Positions 1-5,860 of a DNA stretch of 8,871 bases are shown here, piece after piece. The translations under genes were made by a program, and so were the position numbers. The stretch covers positions 1-8,871 of the forward strand of contig JAJXVI010000066.1 of the NCBI GenBank assembly GCA_021782195.1, written 5' to 3'. Under the pieces are notes generated by a model that saw nothing but the letters and a program-made list of their open reading frames with translations, had not been told where the DNA came from and made no database searches. Each line of letters begins with the position of its first letter. Within the stretch, counting starts at the first letter, position 1. Origin of the DNA: a bacterium. Its GTDB lineage: Bacteria > Vulcanimicrobiota > Xenobia > RGZZ01.

Positions 1-417
1 GGCTGGGACGATCCCGCCAAGACGCTCGCGGATTTCCTGCTCCAGCCCCGCATCGTCGTCGCGCCGGGCCGCCACCGCGAGCTGCTCGACGCGCTGGCCG
101 AGGCGGCGGTCGACGAGCGGGGGACGCGTCCGCCCTGGCTGGTCGGCGCGCTGGAGAGGCTGCCGCTCCTTTATCCCCTGCTCGGGCTCAAGTGGTGTGT
201 GATCATGCTCAACGCGTTCTGTCAGCCGGCGCCGCTGCTCGTGTCGGGTCGCCGCGCGTGTCCCCCGTCGCCCTCCCAGCCTCTTTCCGCGCCGGAGCCG
301 GCGCGGGAGGCGGAAGCGTCCCGTCGGCGGACGCTGCGCGCGCAGCTTGGGCGGGCGCAGTCGCGGGCAACCGCAGTCCGCCAGGAGCTGGCCGCGGTGC
401 AGCGGACGGGGGGGTGA
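1..417 (+). CDS. C-terminal part of a probable sugar/small-molecule phosphotransferase (APH/choline-kinase fold), truncated by the window edge
   Basis: The frame is open from base 1 to a TGA ending at 417, so about 138 C-terminal residues are visible. The opening GWDDPAKTLADFLLQP and the later LKWCVIMLNAF resemble the C-terminal lobe of aminoglycoside-phosphotransferase-like kinases found in polysaccharide clusters, where a W-D-D-P-A-K segment follows the metal-binding D of the active site. The catalytic loop itself lies outside the window, so the kinase role rests on these resemblances only. After residue 73 the chain becomes Pro/Ala/Arg-rich and looks unlike the family until a final basic helix (about 115-136, RRRTLRAQLGRAQ), so a degenerate or low-complexity insert, or a frame error, is possible. 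The gene converges on the permease, with 21 bp between the two stops. The SIS isomerase nearby fits a sugar-phosphate pathway. The family assignment is tentative; the reading frame is fairly secure. Confidence 0.55.
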   Translation, partial: GWDDPAKTLADFLLQPRIVVAPGRHRELLDALAEAAVDERGTRPPWLVGALERLPLLYPLLGLKWCVIMLNAFCQPAPLLVSGRRACPPSPSQPLSAPEPAREAEASRRRTLRAQLGRAQSRATAVRQELAAVQRTGG

Positions 418-438
418 TGGGCGGCGCGCGCGCCTCTT

Positions 439-1302
439 TCAGATCACATCGGCGAAGGTTTTTTCGACGCGCCGAAAGACCAGCATCCCGCTGATGACGG
501 CGACGATGGCCAGGACCACCGACATGGAGACCTCCGTGGTGGGAAACGTCGTGGTGTGCAGCAGGGCCCAGCGAAAGCCGTCGATGCAGCCGACCATCGG
601 GTTGAGCGCGTAGATCAGGCGCCAGTGAAGCGGGAGCAGGTGGTCCGAGTACACGATGGGGGACGCGTTCATCCACAGCTGCACCACGAACGGCAGCGCG
701 TACGTGAAGTCGCGATAGAATACGTTGAGCGCCGTGATCCACAGGGTGAGTCCGACCGCCAGCGTGAGCGCGAGGAGCAGGAAGAGCGGGAGCGTCAGCA
801 GTTGCAGGCTCGGTGTCACGTGAAAGTAGAACATCAGCGGCACCAGCACCACGAGGCTCACCCCGACGTCGACCATGACGGCGCCGGTAGCCGCGACCGG
901 AATCAGCATGCGCGGGAAGTACACTTTCGACACGAGCTGTGAGGAGGCGACCAGGCTGATTCCGCCACGCTGCAGCGACTGTGCGAGGAGATTCCAGACC
1001 AGCATCCCCGCGAACACGAACAGCATGTACGGCGCGCCCTCCGACGGCAGGTGCGCCAGGAATCCGAAGATGATGGCCGACACGAGCGACGTGAGCAAAG
1101 GCTGCAGGATCACCCACACGATGCCGAGCGCGGTCTGCTTGTAGCGCAGGCGGATATCACGCATGCACAGGATCGTGAACAGGTCGCGATACTGCCACAG
1201 CTCCGCGAAGTTGAGCGCGCGCCACCCGCTGCGAGGTTCGATGCGGTAGTGGGGATGCGGGGGGGCGGCCGGCGGCGAGGTCTCCAGGGTGACATGCTCC
1301 AT
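439..1302 (-). CDS. ABC-2 type polysaccharide/lipopolysaccharide export permease (Wzm family)
   Basis: This 287-residue integral inner-membrane protein is the channel half of an ABC exporter that moves an undecaprenyl-linked O-antigen, capsule or teichoic-type chain across the cytoplasmic membrane. The cytosolic N-terminus (1-58) holds the amphipathic segment LWQYRDLFTILCMRDIRLRY typical of Wzm/TagG. About six hydrophobic segments follow, near 60-83, 92-110, 133-160, 170-195, 202-220 and 258-277. Family signatures are KQTALGIVWVILQPLL, YFPRMLIP and LNVFYRDF, and the end FRRVEKTFADVI is also typical. Length is normal for the family. The ATG at 1302 is chosen because it gives the usual N-terminus; the frame stays open upstream to 1713, but that part is Pro/Arg/Ala-rich and partly antisense to the SIS gene. 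No clear Shine-Dalgarno sequence precedes it. The usual partner ATPase (Wzt) is not downstream, where a convergent gene ends at 417. Confidence 0.93.
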   Translation of the reverse strand: MEHVTLETSPPAAPPHPHYRIEPRSGWRALNFAELWQYRDLFTILCMRDIRLRYKQTALGIVWVILQPLLTSLVSAIIFGFLAHLPSEGAPYMLFVFAGMLVWNLLAQSLQRGGISLVASSQLVSKVYFPRMLIPVAATGAVMVDVGVSLVVLVPLMFYFHVTPSLQLLTLPLFLLLALTLAVGLTLWITALNVFYRDFTYALPFVVQLWMNASPIVYSDHLLPLHWRLIYALNPMVGCIDGFRWALLHTTTFPTTEVSMSVVLAIVAVISGMLVFRRVEKTFADVI

Positions 1303-1616
1303 TGCAAGGCTTGGCGGACGCGACGCGTCGCGAAGCGCCTGTGTTCGCAGCGCAGGCGCCCGTTTCCTGGCCGTCGGATGGAGTGGGAGGACGTGCAGGG
1401 ACGCTGCGGGAGCCTGTGTCCGGATTGCCGGAGGAGGCAACGCAGATGCCGCGGCGAGGGACTGGCTGTGCGGGGACGCCGCGCGTGCCCGCGGGATGGC
1501 GCGCGCAGGAGGCCGCCAGAGCGAAGGGCGAATGTTGACGGGGATCCTCCGCATCGTTGCGGGACAAGCATCCGCCGCGCCACCGCGGAACAGGCCTGTG
1601 AAATGGACGCTTTCTT
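1303..1616. other. Gene-free divergent gap between the permease and the SIS isomerase
   Basis: These 314 bases lie between the starts of two divergent genes and should carry the promoters or leaders of both. Frames are open across it, as is usual at this GC content, but their translations are Pro/Arg/Ala-rich with no recognisable domain, so I call no gene. It holds a 14-bp perfect palindrome and a 7-bp-stem inverted repeat close to the permease start, listed separately. I see no convincing -35/-10 pair on either strand. A TGA at 1599-1601 in the isomerase frame limits how far upstream that gene can start. Confidence 0.6.
1319..1359 (-). promoter_or_regulatory. Palindrome plus hairpin in the permease leader
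   Basis: CGCGACGCGTCGCG at 1319-1332 is a perfect 14-bp palindrome that lies 17-30 nt upstream of the permease ATG. Right next to it, GCGCCTG (1335-1341) and CAGGCGC (1353-1359) form a 7-bp perfect stem with an 11-nt loop. In the minus-strand transcript both would fold just before the start codon, where no Shine-Dalgarno sequence is obvious. They could be a regulator's operator or leader structures that control translation. Neither is followed by a U-tract, so they are not intrinsic terminators. GC-rich DNA produces such palindromes by chance fairly often, so the function is unproven. Confidence 0.35.
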
Positions 1617-2285
1617 TTGAGCAACATCGAACTTCCGCGCGTGCCGGACGACCTCCTTGGCGTGGCTGCGCGCAGCTTTCTGAACGACCTGGCGGCGTTG
1701 CTGGCCCAGACACGCGCCACGCTGCTCGATGGAACGAGCATTGCGCTTGAACAGGGCCTCGGGCGTGGCATGGCGACCATTCGCCACAGTTGCGAGCGGG
1801 GCGGCAAGGCCGTGCTGATCGGCAACGGGGGGAGCGCCGCCATTGCCAGCCACCTCGCCACCGACATGTGGAAGAACGGCAAACTCGAGGCCGTCACGTT
1901 CAACGACCCGTCCCTGCTGACGTGTTTGAGCAATGACTGTGGCTACGAGGACGTGTTTGCGATTGCGCTGGACCGCTTTGCGCGCCAGGTCGACACGGTC
2001 GTGGCCATCAGCAGCAGCGGGCGGTCCCCGAACATTCTCAACGGGGTCGAGGCGGCCCGTCGAATCGGCTGTCAGGTGGTCACGTTCTCGGGTTTCGACG
2101 AAGGAAATCCGCTTCGGACGCTCGGTGACGTGAACCTCTACCTCTCCTCGCACACCTATGGCATCGTGGAGGCAGGCCACCTCGCACTCCTGCACGCCAT
2201 GCTCGACGCGCACATGGGCTATCCGCTGCTGGGTTCCGATCACTATCGGCAGACGGCCACTCCTTCCGGGCTCGACACGGAGTAG
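1617..2285 (+). CDS. SIS-domain sugar-phosphate isomerase, GmhA-like (D-sedoheptulose-7-phosphate isomerase family)
   Basis: This 222-residue cytosolic protein has one SIS (sugar isomerase) fold of the GmhA type, which converts sedoheptulose 7-phosphate to D-glycero-D-manno-heptose 7-phosphate, the first step to ADP- or GDP-heptose. Visible landmarks are the long N-terminal helix (about 18-58), the phosphate-binding loop GNGGSA (69-74), NDPSLLTCLSNDCGYEDVF (96-114), the second phosphate loop SSSGRS (132-137) and the C-terminal helix with H188 and H193. Against E. coli GmhA, the metal/catalytic set H61-E65-Q172-H180 aligns by eye with H79-D83-E185-H193, so two of the four residues differ. The exact substrate is therefore uncertain. 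The start is a TTG, the first start possible after the in-frame stop at 1599; a GTG about 15 codons later is the alternative. The gene stands alone on +, between the permease and the epimerase. Confidence 0.85.
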   Translation: MSNIELPRVPDDLLGVAARSFLNDLAALLAQTRATLLDGTSIALEQGLGRGMATIRHSCERGGKAVLIGNGGSAAIASHLATDMWKNGKLEAVTFNDPSLLTCLSNDCGYEDVFAIALDRFARQVDTVVAISSSGRSPNILNGVEAARRIGCQVVTFSGFDEGNPLRTLGDVNLYLSSHTYGIVEAGHLALLHAMLDAHMGYPLLGSDHYRQTATPSGLDTE

Positions 2286-2435
2286 CGCGTCGCGTCAAGC
2301 CCGGGTGCTGCCAACGCGCTGCGGATGGCGTGGACGTCGGCCCGCGACGGGCAAATCCGCTCCGCGCGCGCGAGCCGTCCCGCTCGCTTGACTGCGATCA
2401 CGGGCCGGGCGCTGCGAGCGCGGATCGTCTGCGGC
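2286..2435. other. Convergent gap between the SIS isomerase and the epimerase
   Basis: The 150 bases between the two stop codons should hold transcript ends for both genes. The best structure seen is a GCGCT-GCG-AGCGC mini-hairpin at 2409-2421 without a T-run on either side, so I do not call an intrinsic terminator here. Confidence 0.5.
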
Positions 2436-3440
2436 TCAGGCTTTCGCGCCCAGCGCCGCGTGCCAGCTCCGCGTCGCTTCCTCGATGGACGCCACGTCCC
2501 ACAGGGGGGCCTCCCGCCAGTCGTCGAGGCGTGCGAGCATGCGCGCCACTCCGTCCTCGAACGAGACGGACGGTTCCCACCCGAGCTGCGCACGAATCTT
2601 CGTGATGTCGGCCCAGGTTGCGTCGGGTTCGCCCGGCCGCTTCGGGACGTGCACCGTCTCCCCTCCGAGCAGTTCCACCAGGTGGTTCACGGTCTGCGGG
2701 TTTCCCGCGCCCAGGTTGTACACCTCGCCCTGCCGTTCGCTCGTGGCGGCCAGGTAGAAGGCGCGCGCCACGTCGGTGACGTACACGAAATCACGTCGCT
2801 GCGTGCCGTCGCCGACCACCGTGTACGGCTGGCCCGCCAGTTTCTGTCGCAGGAACACCCCGAACACGGCCCCGTACGCGCCCGTGGTGCGTGAACGGAT
2901 GCCATAGGCGTTGAAAATGCGCACCGATGCGACCGGCAGTCGATAGACCTGCGCCCAGTGCAGCACGGCTTCCTCGCCGCAGTACTTGCTCAGTGCGTAC
3001 GGGTAGCGAGGGGAGATGGGCGCGGTTTCGGTGGTGGGGAGTTCGGTGGCGAGTCCGTAACACGAGGACGACGCGGCGTACACGAACTTCTTGACGCCCG
3101 CAGCGCGCGCGCCTTCGAGGGCGTGCACCGTCCCCTGCACGTTGGCCGACATGTAATCCAGGGGGTGGTCGATGGACGGCACGATGTCGCCAATGCCCGC
3201 AAAATGAAACACGTAGCGCGCGCCCGGCCACACCTCGTCGTTCGGCGCCACGTCGCGAATGTCACGCTTCTCGAACCGCAGACGGGGATTGGCGTGGTGG
3301 TGCGCGAGGTTGCGGAGATGTCCGCCCACGAGGTTGTCGATCACGCGCACCTCAAACCCTTCTTCGAGGAGAAGGTCCACCATGTGGCTGCCGATGAAGC
3401 CCGCGCCTCCGGTTACGACCGCAATTCGTTGCTCGCTCAT
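2436..3440 (-). CDS. NAD-dependent nucleotide-sugar epimerase/dehydratase (extended SDR family, GalE/WbpP-like)
   Basis: This 334-residue enzyme, of normal family length, has the N-terminal Rossmann motif GGAGFIGS (11-18), an acidic residue for the NAD ribose (D35 in VIDNL), the catalytic segment ASSSCYG (123-129) and the Y148-x3-K152 dyad in YPYALSKYCGEE. NAYGIRSRTTGAYG (177-190) and VVGDGTQRRDFVYVTDVARA (208-227) form the sugar-nucleotide half of the active site. It probably epimerises or dehydrates a UDP-, GDP- or dTDP-sugar; the sequence alone does not fix which. ATG at 3440 is supported by a good AGGAG Shine-Dalgarno. It is the last gene of a minus-strand unit with the second SDR gene and FkbM, from which a 129-bp gap separates it, so it may also have its own promoter. 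Confidence 0.92.
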   Translation of the reverse strand: MSEQRIAVVTGGAGFIGSHMVDLLLEEGFEVRVIDNLVGGHLRNLAHHHANPRLRFEKRDIRDVAPNDEVWPGARYVFHFAGIGDIVPSIDHPLDYMSANVQGTVHALEGARAAGVKKFVYAASSSCYGLATELPTTETAPISPRYPYALSKYCGEEAVLHWAQVYRLPVASVRIFNAYGIRSRTTGAYGAVFGVFLRQKLAGQPYTVVGDGTQRRDFVYVTDVARAFYLAATSERQGEVYNLGAGNPQTVNHLVELLGGETVHVPKRPGEPDATWADITKIRAQLGWEPSVSFEDGVARMLARLDDWREAPLWDVASIEEATRSWHAALGAKA

Positions 3441-3447
3441 GTTGTGT

Positions 3448-3452
3448 CTCCT
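3448..3452 (-). promoter_or_regulatory. Shine-Dalgarno of the epimerase gene
   Basis: AGGAG on the minus strand lies 7 nt before the ATG at 3440. It is one of the few clear ribosome binding sites in the window and settles that start. The 129-bp spacer upstream also contains a perfect GCGGG-TTT-CCCGC inverted repeat at 3493-3505 without a U-tract, of unknown meaning. Confidence 0.75.
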
Positions 3453-3548
3453 GCTTTCGTCGTGGTGTGGCGGGAGGGCGCAGCGGGGTGCTGCGGGTTT
3501 CCCGCGATGGACCGGAATTGTCGGGGGGACGGGGACGGCATCGCGTTG

Positions 3549-3577
3549 CAGTCTCGCTTCAGTCTTGCTTCAGTCTT
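3549..3577 (-). repeat. 11-bp tandem repeat across the stop codon of the second SDR gene
   Basis: On the plus strand GCTTCAGTCTT occurs twice head to tail (3556-3566 and 3567-3577). It is preceded by a 7-bp partial copy, CAGTCTC (3549-3555), with one mismatch. The TGA of the SDR gene (3570-3572) lies inside the array. Because the unit is 11 bp, gain or loss of a copy would change the reading frame at the very C-terminus only. Confidence 0.7.
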
Positions 3578-4574
3578 GCGTTGGCGGTGTGTGGAAGGGG
3601 TCGCTCGTAGTCTCGCGGCGGACGATGTCCGCGTACGAGACCAGACCGGCGGAGAGCGGCGTGAAGCGGAACTCGGGGAGGTGCGTCCGCAGAAGCGCGT
3701 TGTCGAATACGAGGTCGAACGCACGTGCCTCGTCGGCGGGGACGTGCCGGATCGGCGCATCGCGGCCGACCGCAGCGAGCGTCATCTCCGCCAGGGCTCG
3801 AACCGTGACACTCTGACCGCACGCCACGTTCACCGTGTCGTCGAGCGCGAGCGGGAGCAGTTCGCACACCAGACGGGCGAGGTCGTCGACGAAGACGAGG
3901 TCGCGCAGGGTTCTCCCGTCGCCACTGACGCGGATCTCTCCCTCCGCGGCCAGCGTGTCGAGCATGCGTCGCACCACGCTGCGGTCGTGGGAGGCGTGTC
4001 CGTACACGCCAGGGACGCGCACCACGGTAACGGGGCACGGCACGTCGCCCGGCTGTCGCAGCATCCACTCGCCGTTGTATTTCGCCAGGCCGTACCACGA
4101 GTCGGGCGCGATGCGGGTGCGTTCGGTGATGGGGAGCGGCACGTCGCGTCCGTACACGTCCGCGGAACTGAAGTAGATGAGTGATCGCAGGTCTCGGGCG
4201 TGGCGGAGTCCGTCGACGAGATTCTCGCTCATCGAGAGGTTGCGGTGGAAGCTGGCACGGTCGTTTGCGACCCACTTGTTCGTCACCGCCGCCACGACCA
4301 CGCGCAGCGGTTGCGCGCACGCGGCGAACGTCCGCGCGACGGCGTCCGCGTCGAGCAGATCGCAGTCGCGGGAGCCGATCGCGGAGACGTCCACGCCGCG
4401 CGAGCGTGCGTGCGCCACGACCCGTCCCCCGATGTAGCCGGTTGCTCCGAAGACGAGCCAGCGCTCGGGGGGAGTCGCGCGATCCTCGCGAGGGGACGGC
4501 GCGCGGGAAGGGGACGGCGCGCGGGAAGGGGACGGTGCGCGGGAAGCGTCGTCGGGGGCGGGGCGCGTGTTCAC
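3570..4574 (-). CDS. NAD(P)-dependent sugar oxidoreductase/reductase (extended SDR family) with a repeat-bearing N-terminal leader
   Basis: Starting at the GTG at 4574 the protein has 334 residues. That start overlaps the FkbM stop as GTGA, a classic coupling arrangement, and is preferred over an ATG at 4712 that would lie deep inside FkbM. The Rossmann core begins with WLVFGATGYIGG (39-50), followed by FSSADVYG (135-142) and the catalytic Y161-x3-K165 in WYGLAKYNGEW. RVPGVYGH (186-193) and SGDGRTLRDLVFVDDLARLV are SDR substrate-side motifs. This pattern resembles RmlD-type and other nucleotide-sugar 4-reductases or epimerases; the exact reaction is not clear. Residues 1-36 precede the fold and are Pro/Ser/Arg-rich, with SRAPSP repeated three times (11-28); this is likely a disordered leader. 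The gene is translated after FkbM and before the epimerase, so the three probably work on one sugar. Confidence 0.88.
   Translation of the reverse strand: MNTRPAPDDASRAPSPSRAPSPSRAPSPREDRATPPERWLVFGATGYIGGRVVAHARSRGVDVSAIGSRDCDLLDADAVARTFAACAQPLRVVVAAVTNKWVANDRASFHRNLSMSENLVDGLRHARDLRSLIYFSSADVYGRDVPLPITERTRIAPDSWYGLAKYNGEWMLRQPGDVPCPVTVVRVPGVYGHASHDRSVVRRMLDTLAAEGEIRVSGDGRTLRDLVFVDDLARLVCELLPLALDDTVNVACGQSVTVRALAEMTLAAVGRDAPIRHVPADEARAFDLVFDNALLRTHLPEFRFTPLSAGLVSYADIVRRETTSDPFHTPPTQD
4492..4545 (-). repeat. Three tandem 18-bp repeats coding for a hexapeptide in the SDR leader
   Basis: The plus-strand unit GGGGACGGCGCGCGGGAA stands at 4492-4509, 4510-4527 and 4528-4545; the third copy has one change (C to T). 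Read on the minus strand in frame it encodes SRAPSP three times near the N-terminus of the SDR enzyme. The 18-bp period keeps the frame, so copy number could vary between strains without breaking the gene. Confidence 0.9.
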
Positions 4575-5458
4575 CGGGCGAACGTCATCAGGTGATTCTG
4601 TTTCACGCGGCGTAGCAGTCGATAGCCGTGCTCGCGCAACAGTTGGACGGGATCGGCGTGGGCGCTCTGGTGGGAAGCTCCGAACGACTCGATGACCAGG
4701 GCGCGGGGCCACAATGTGCGCGGGGCGTTGGCGAGGAACGGCTTGAGCACGCGATACTCAAACCCTTCAATGTCGCACTTCATGGCGTCGATCTGTTGGA
4801 TGCCCTCCTCCTCGAGAATCGTCTGGAGCGGGAGGCAGGGCAGATACACGCCGCGGGCCTCGGCCTCGTGATGGAAGCTTGACCCGCCGCGGTTGCCCGA
4901 GGTGTTCACGGCGAAGCGGAGCGTTTCATCGCGGTCAGAGACGCCGATGCAGCGCGCGCGAACCTGATGCAGAGCGTTCGAGGTGCAGTTTGTCGCGAGT
5001 GTGCGGTGCGTGTCGGGGTCGGCTTCGATCGCGACGACGCGACCTGCCGGACCCACCTGGCGGGCCGCAACCAGGGAGTAGAGGCCGATATTCGCGCCAA
5101 CGTCGACGAATGTGCCCCCCTTCGGCAGGTGAGCTTTCAAGAAAGCGAGTTCGTGGCAGTCGTAGAGTTGAGGGTGGAAAAGAAGATTGCCGTCGACGTC
5201 CTCGCCCGGGTCCAGGTCGAGTTCGAAGTCGAAGCCTGCCACGCGCAGCCGGCTGTGGACCGGTTGGCGCGCACGACGGTTGTACAGGCGGCGCAGGCGA
5301 CAACTGAGCACTCCGGCGCCGCGGATCGGGGGAAGGCGCCGCGTCACGGCGAGCATGAGGCGTAATTCGAGGTCGGGTTGTCGCGCTGGCGTGGTGTTCA
5401 CCGGTTCGGGTCGCGCGCGAAGGTGGAGTGAGACATGGCCGATTCGTTCGCGCGCCAT
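4571..5458 (-). CDS. FkbM family SAM-dependent O-methyltransferase
   Basis: This 295-residue protein has the Rossmann-type methyltransferase core. The S-adenosylmethionine-binding motif FVDVGANIGLYSLVAA is at 117-132, the acidic ribose-binding end of strand 2 at IEADP (144-148), and the FkbM signature MKCDIEGFEY at 226-235. VIESFG (255-260) and a C-terminal beta hairpin ending NHLMTFAR close the fold. Family members methylate hydroxyls of macrolides or, in glycan clusters, sugar residues; here the sugar role is inferred from the SDR genes and the export permease. The ATG at 5458 has AGGA (5468-5471) 9 nt upstream. M35 (5356) is an alternative that would drop a basic, poorly conserved leader. 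It is the first gene of the minus-strand unit, and its stop overlaps the start of the SDR gene by 4 nt. Confidence 0.9.
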   Translation of the reverse strand: MARERIGHVSLHLRARPEPVNTTPARQPDLELRLMLAVTRRLPPIRGAGVLSCRLRRLYNRRARQPVHSRLRVAGFDFELDLDPGEDVDGNLLFHPQLYDCHELAFLKAHLPKGGTFVDVGANIGLYSLVAARQVGPAGRVVAIEADPDTHRTLATNCTSNALHQVRARCIGVSDRDETLRFAVNTSGNRGGSSFHHEAEARGVYLPCLPLQTILEEEGIQQIDAMKCDIEGFEYRVLKPFLANAPRTLWPRALVIESFGASHQSAHADPVQLLREHGYRLLRRVKQNHLMTFAR

Positions 5459-5563
5459 GCCGGGTCATCCTGCGATTCTCAAGTTTATCCTGCGGGCGCT
5501 TGTCGGCGCGTGTGGCGGCGCGCCAATGTTTACAAGTCGTCAATGGTTTATCGCGATTTCGGG

Positions 5564-5581
5564 GTGTACTGCGTGTACTGC
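5564..5581. repeat. 9-bp tandem direct repeat in the divergent promoter region
   Basis: GTGTACTGC occurs twice head to tail (5564-5572, 5573-5581), in the AT-richer part of the FkbM/lipoprotein spacer. The spacing of about one helical turn suits a direct-repeat operator, but the short length also allows chance. Confidence 0.6.
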
Positions 5582-5810
5582 GATGGGGAGGCAAGCAATC
5601 ATGCCGTGAGGAACAGTCAAGAAATAGGTCCTTTGGACGTCTCATGATCGGCCGCACGACCCTGGGTGATGGGGGTGGGGATCCTGTATCGTTTGAGTGT
5701 CGTGCCGAGGCGACCGGGCGTCGTGGGGGTCAGGCTGGCGGTTTCGCCGGCCCGGTGTAATGTCGACTCCGTTTGCGTGTCTGTTGAATTATCGCCTACC
5801 TCGGGACGGC

Positions 5811-5825
5811 CGTTGCGTGGCAACG
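5811..5825 (+). promoter_or_regulatory. Short inverted repeat upstream of the lipoprotein gene
   Basis: CGTTGC (5811-5816) and GCAACG (5820-5825) form a perfect 6-bp inverted repeat around GTG, ending 35 nt before the lipoprotein ATG. It may be an operator or a small leader hairpin. No recognised regulator motif is matched. Confidence 0.35.
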
Positions 5826-5844
5826 TGTTGTTACAAAACTACAT

Positions 5845-5849
5845 GGGAG
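5845..5849 (+). promoter_or_regulatory. Shine-Dalgarno-like GGGAG that sets the lipoprotein start
   Basis: GGGAG lies 11 nt before the ATG at 5861, slightly long but usable spacing. The in-frame ATG at 5843 overlaps this site and has no purine-rich stretch before it, so 5861 is preferred. It also gives a clean signal peptide beginning MRLWLIS. Confidence 0.5.
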
Positions 5850-5860
5850 CGAAATTGTTC

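Larger units (their letters stand above)
5459..5860. other. Divergent intergenic region between FkbM and the lipoprotein
   Basis: These 402 bases separate two divergent genes and include a relatively AT-rich pocket at about 5521-5640, the likely promoter zone for both. Seen in it are AGGA for FkbM (5468-5471), a 9-bp direct repeat (5564-5581), a short GTCC-TTT-GGAC hairpin (5628-5638) and the inverted repeat near the lipoprotein start (5811-5825). A TTGACG hexamer on the minus strand (5543-5538) could be a -35 box, but no good -10 lies 16-18 bp from it. The lipoprotein frame is open upstream to 5666, but that stretch reads as non-coding and precedes the signal peptide. I see no separate gene. 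Confidence 0.55.

Noticed and set aside
209..1117. A 302-codon minus-strand open frame overlapping the permease
   Set aside because: It is a shifted frame of the permease region, rich in Arg/Ala/Pro, with no domain; the permease frame carries clear family motifs.
1303..1713. N-terminal extension of the permease by 137 codons
   Set aside because: The extension is low-complexity Pro/Arg/Ala, runs into the SIS gene on the other strand, and the family normally starts near the ATG at 1302.
1110..2243. A 377-codon minus-strand frame antisense to the SIS gene
   Set aside because: The sense frame encodes a complete SIS domain; the antisense frame has no recognisable motif and is explained by high third-position GC.
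2958..4184. A 408-codon plus-strand frame across the epimerase and second SDR genes
   Set aside because: It spans two well-supported minus-strand genes and has composition typical of an antisense shadow (many His, Val, Arg); no domain is seen.
4492..4545. The three 18-bp repeats as a CRISPR or mobile-element remnant
   Set aside because: There are no spacers, the units are head to tail in frame, and they encode a simple hexapeptide; it is a coding microsatellite-like repeat.
5538..5543. TTGACG as a -35 box for the FkbM unit
   Set aside because: The bases 16-18 bp downstream are GC-only, with nothing like a -10 hexamer, so no promoter is called.
5435..5647. 70-codon plus-strand frame in the divergent spacer
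   Set aside because: No ribosome site or domain, overlaps the FkbM start on the other strand, and composition changes along its length.
5666..5860. Upstream extension of the lipoprotein frame by 65 codons
   Set aside because: It would bury the signal peptide inside the protein; the ATG at 5861 gives a perfect lipobox signal and has a Shine-Dalgarno-like site.
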